Below, in pieces: positions 12,720-13,541 of a stretch of 13,541 bases of DNA (the stretch's first letter is position 1; each line of letters begins with the position of its first letter). This DNA comes from an uncultured Oscillospiraceae bacterium (GTDB taxonomy: Bacteria > Bacillota > Clostridia > UBA1212 > SIG427): the NCBI GenBank assembly GCA_902465325.1, contig CABQMV010000049.1, forward strand, positions 1-13,541, read 5' to 3'. Below the pieces are notes generated by a model. The model was not told the origin of the DNA and searched no databases. It was given only the letters and a program-made list of their open reading frames with translations. The position numbers were made by a program, and so were the translations under genes.

Positions 12720-13541
12720 TTATACCAATAATTGCTTTACTATCTCCGGTACCGCACTCAGTACTGCATCCACAGCCTCAGGATTTTTTCCGCCTGCCTG
12801 GGCCATATCCGGCCGGCCGCCTCCGCCTCCGCCGCACATAGCAGCCGCCTGCTTCACCAGCTTGCCGCAGTGACAGCCGGCTGCCACCGCATCCTTTGTA
12901 GCCATGGCTACAAGAGAAACCTTATTTTCTTTAGCGGAAGCCAACAAAACAACGCCGCTGCTAATTCGGTCTCTCAGACCGTCGGCTGCATCTCGCAGAG
13001 CATCTGCATTCAGCAAATCCATTCGGGCTGCAATTACCTTAAAATCTCCCACAGAAACAGCATCCGCCAAAATATCCGCAGTATTTCCTGCAGTCATAGA
13101 TTTTTTAAGCGCCTCCAGTTCCTTCAAGGCCTGCTTATATTCTGCTGTGAGATGGTTAATTTTAGCAGATACATCCGGAATCGAAGCCTTCAGGCCCTCC
13201 GCAATTTCCTTCAGCATCTGTTCCCTTTCCAGGAAATAGACCCGGGCATTGCTTCCCGTAACCATTTCAATGCGTCGGATTCCGGCAGCTACGCCGCCTT
13301 CAAACAGTATTTTTGCCATTCCAATAGAGGCTGTATTTTTTACATGGGTCCCAGCACAGAATTCCATACTGTAGTCTCCCATTTTTACAACACGGACCTG
13401 ATCGCCGTATTTTTCTCCGAACAGAGCCATAGCCCCCAGCTTTTTTGCTTCTTCAATCGCCATCACCTGGGTCTCTACAGGATAATCTGCATAGATGGCG
13501 GCATTTACTTCGTCCTCCACCAGCATTAGCTCTTCTCTGGT
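12720..13541 (-). CDS. alaS: Alanyl-tRNA synthetase, C-terminal part (5' end outside window)
   Basis: The frame runs off the right edge of the window, so about 274 C-terminal residues are seen and the catalytic domain lies outside. Visible are the end of the editing domain with its metal-binding block FCAGTHV (Cys-x-x-x-His), a coiled-coil-like linker (about LTAEYKQALKELEALKK), and the C-Ala domain with the glycine-rich GGGGGGRPDMAQAGG close to the C-terminus. AlaRS charges tRNA-Ala and clears Ser- and Gly-mischarged tRNA. The visible part contains no frameshift or early stop. It is followed by the HIT gene at a distance of 14 nt. Confidence 0.97.
   Translation of the reverse strand, partial: TREELMLVEDEVNAAIYADYPVETQVMAIEEAKKLGAMALFGEKYGDQVRVVKMGDYSMEFCAGTHVKNTASIGMAKILFEGGVAAGIRRIEMVTGSNARVYFLEREQMLKEIAEGLKASIPDVSAKINHLTAEYKQALKELEALKKSMTAGNTADILADAVSVGDFKVIAARMDLLNADALRDAADGLRDRISSGVVLLASAKENKVSLVAMATKDAVAAGCHCGKLVKQAAAMCGGGGGGRPDMAQAGGKNPEAVDAVLSAVPEIVKQLLV

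Noticed and set aside
12732..13529. 265-codon open frame on the plus strand opposite alaS
   Set aside because: Shadow of the alaS frame; the product is rich in Cys, His and Ser with no domain pattern, and no start signal is present.
1..13541. CRISPR arrays, insertion sequences, rRNA, T-box or vitamin riboswitches
   Set aside because: No regularly spaced direct repeats, no transposase frame and no rRNA-like stretches; leaders before coaX, the importer and the nucleotidyltransferase are too short (about 15-45 nt) to hold a riboswitch.

Overview
The window looks like chromosomal DNA from a Gram-positive Clostridia-type member of the Bacillota, most plausibly a Lachnospiraceae-like gut anaerobe. 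This is an inference from gene content and signals: RNase J, a type III (CoaX) pantothenate kinase, an ECF-transporter S component, lipoproteins with lipoboxes, strong AGGAGG ribosome binding sites, and clear TTGNNN-17-TATAAT promoters. No species can be named from the sequence alone.

Layout, left to right. Positions 3-290 hold the 3' end of a probable large serine recombinase, perhaps the edge of a mobile element. Two tRNA genes follow, Pro(GGG) and Gln(CUG), each with its own promoter and terminator. Next is rnj (RNase J), then a lipoprotein M14 zinc carboxypeptidase. The carboxypeptidase converges, with overlapping stop codons, on a membrane-anchored metallophosphoesterase whose metal-binding motifs are partly lost. 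Back to back with the phosphoesterase is a coaX - ECF S component - SDR oxidoreductase cluster, which suggests a pantothenate uptake and activation unit. A second promoter then drives a translationally coupled pair: a LicC/PntC-like nucleotidyltransferase and an aspartate/glutamate-racemase-family protein.

The right half is entirely on the minus strand. In transcription order it holds the 3' part of alaS (running off the right edge), a HIT-family hydrolase 14 nt later, and then a promoter followed by a polar-amino-acid-type ABC importer (binding protein, hairpin, permease, ATPase). The last gene, overlapping the ATPase stop by ATGA, is a cytosolic sialate O-acetylesterase-like (SASA) hydrolase. 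The importer and esterase appear to form one unit that takes up a small molecule and de-esterifies it.

Most of the window is ordinary housekeeping DNA. The points most worth a second look are: the ABC-importer/SASA-esterase operon, whose binding protein lacks the usual substrate-carboxylate arginine; the nucleotidyltransferase-racemase pair; the phosphoesterase with altered metal motifs and a near-leaderless promoter; and the two convergent gene pairs whose stop codons overlap with no terminator visible. No CRISPR array, insertion sequence or rRNA was seen, and there is no gene-free stretch over 300 bases.
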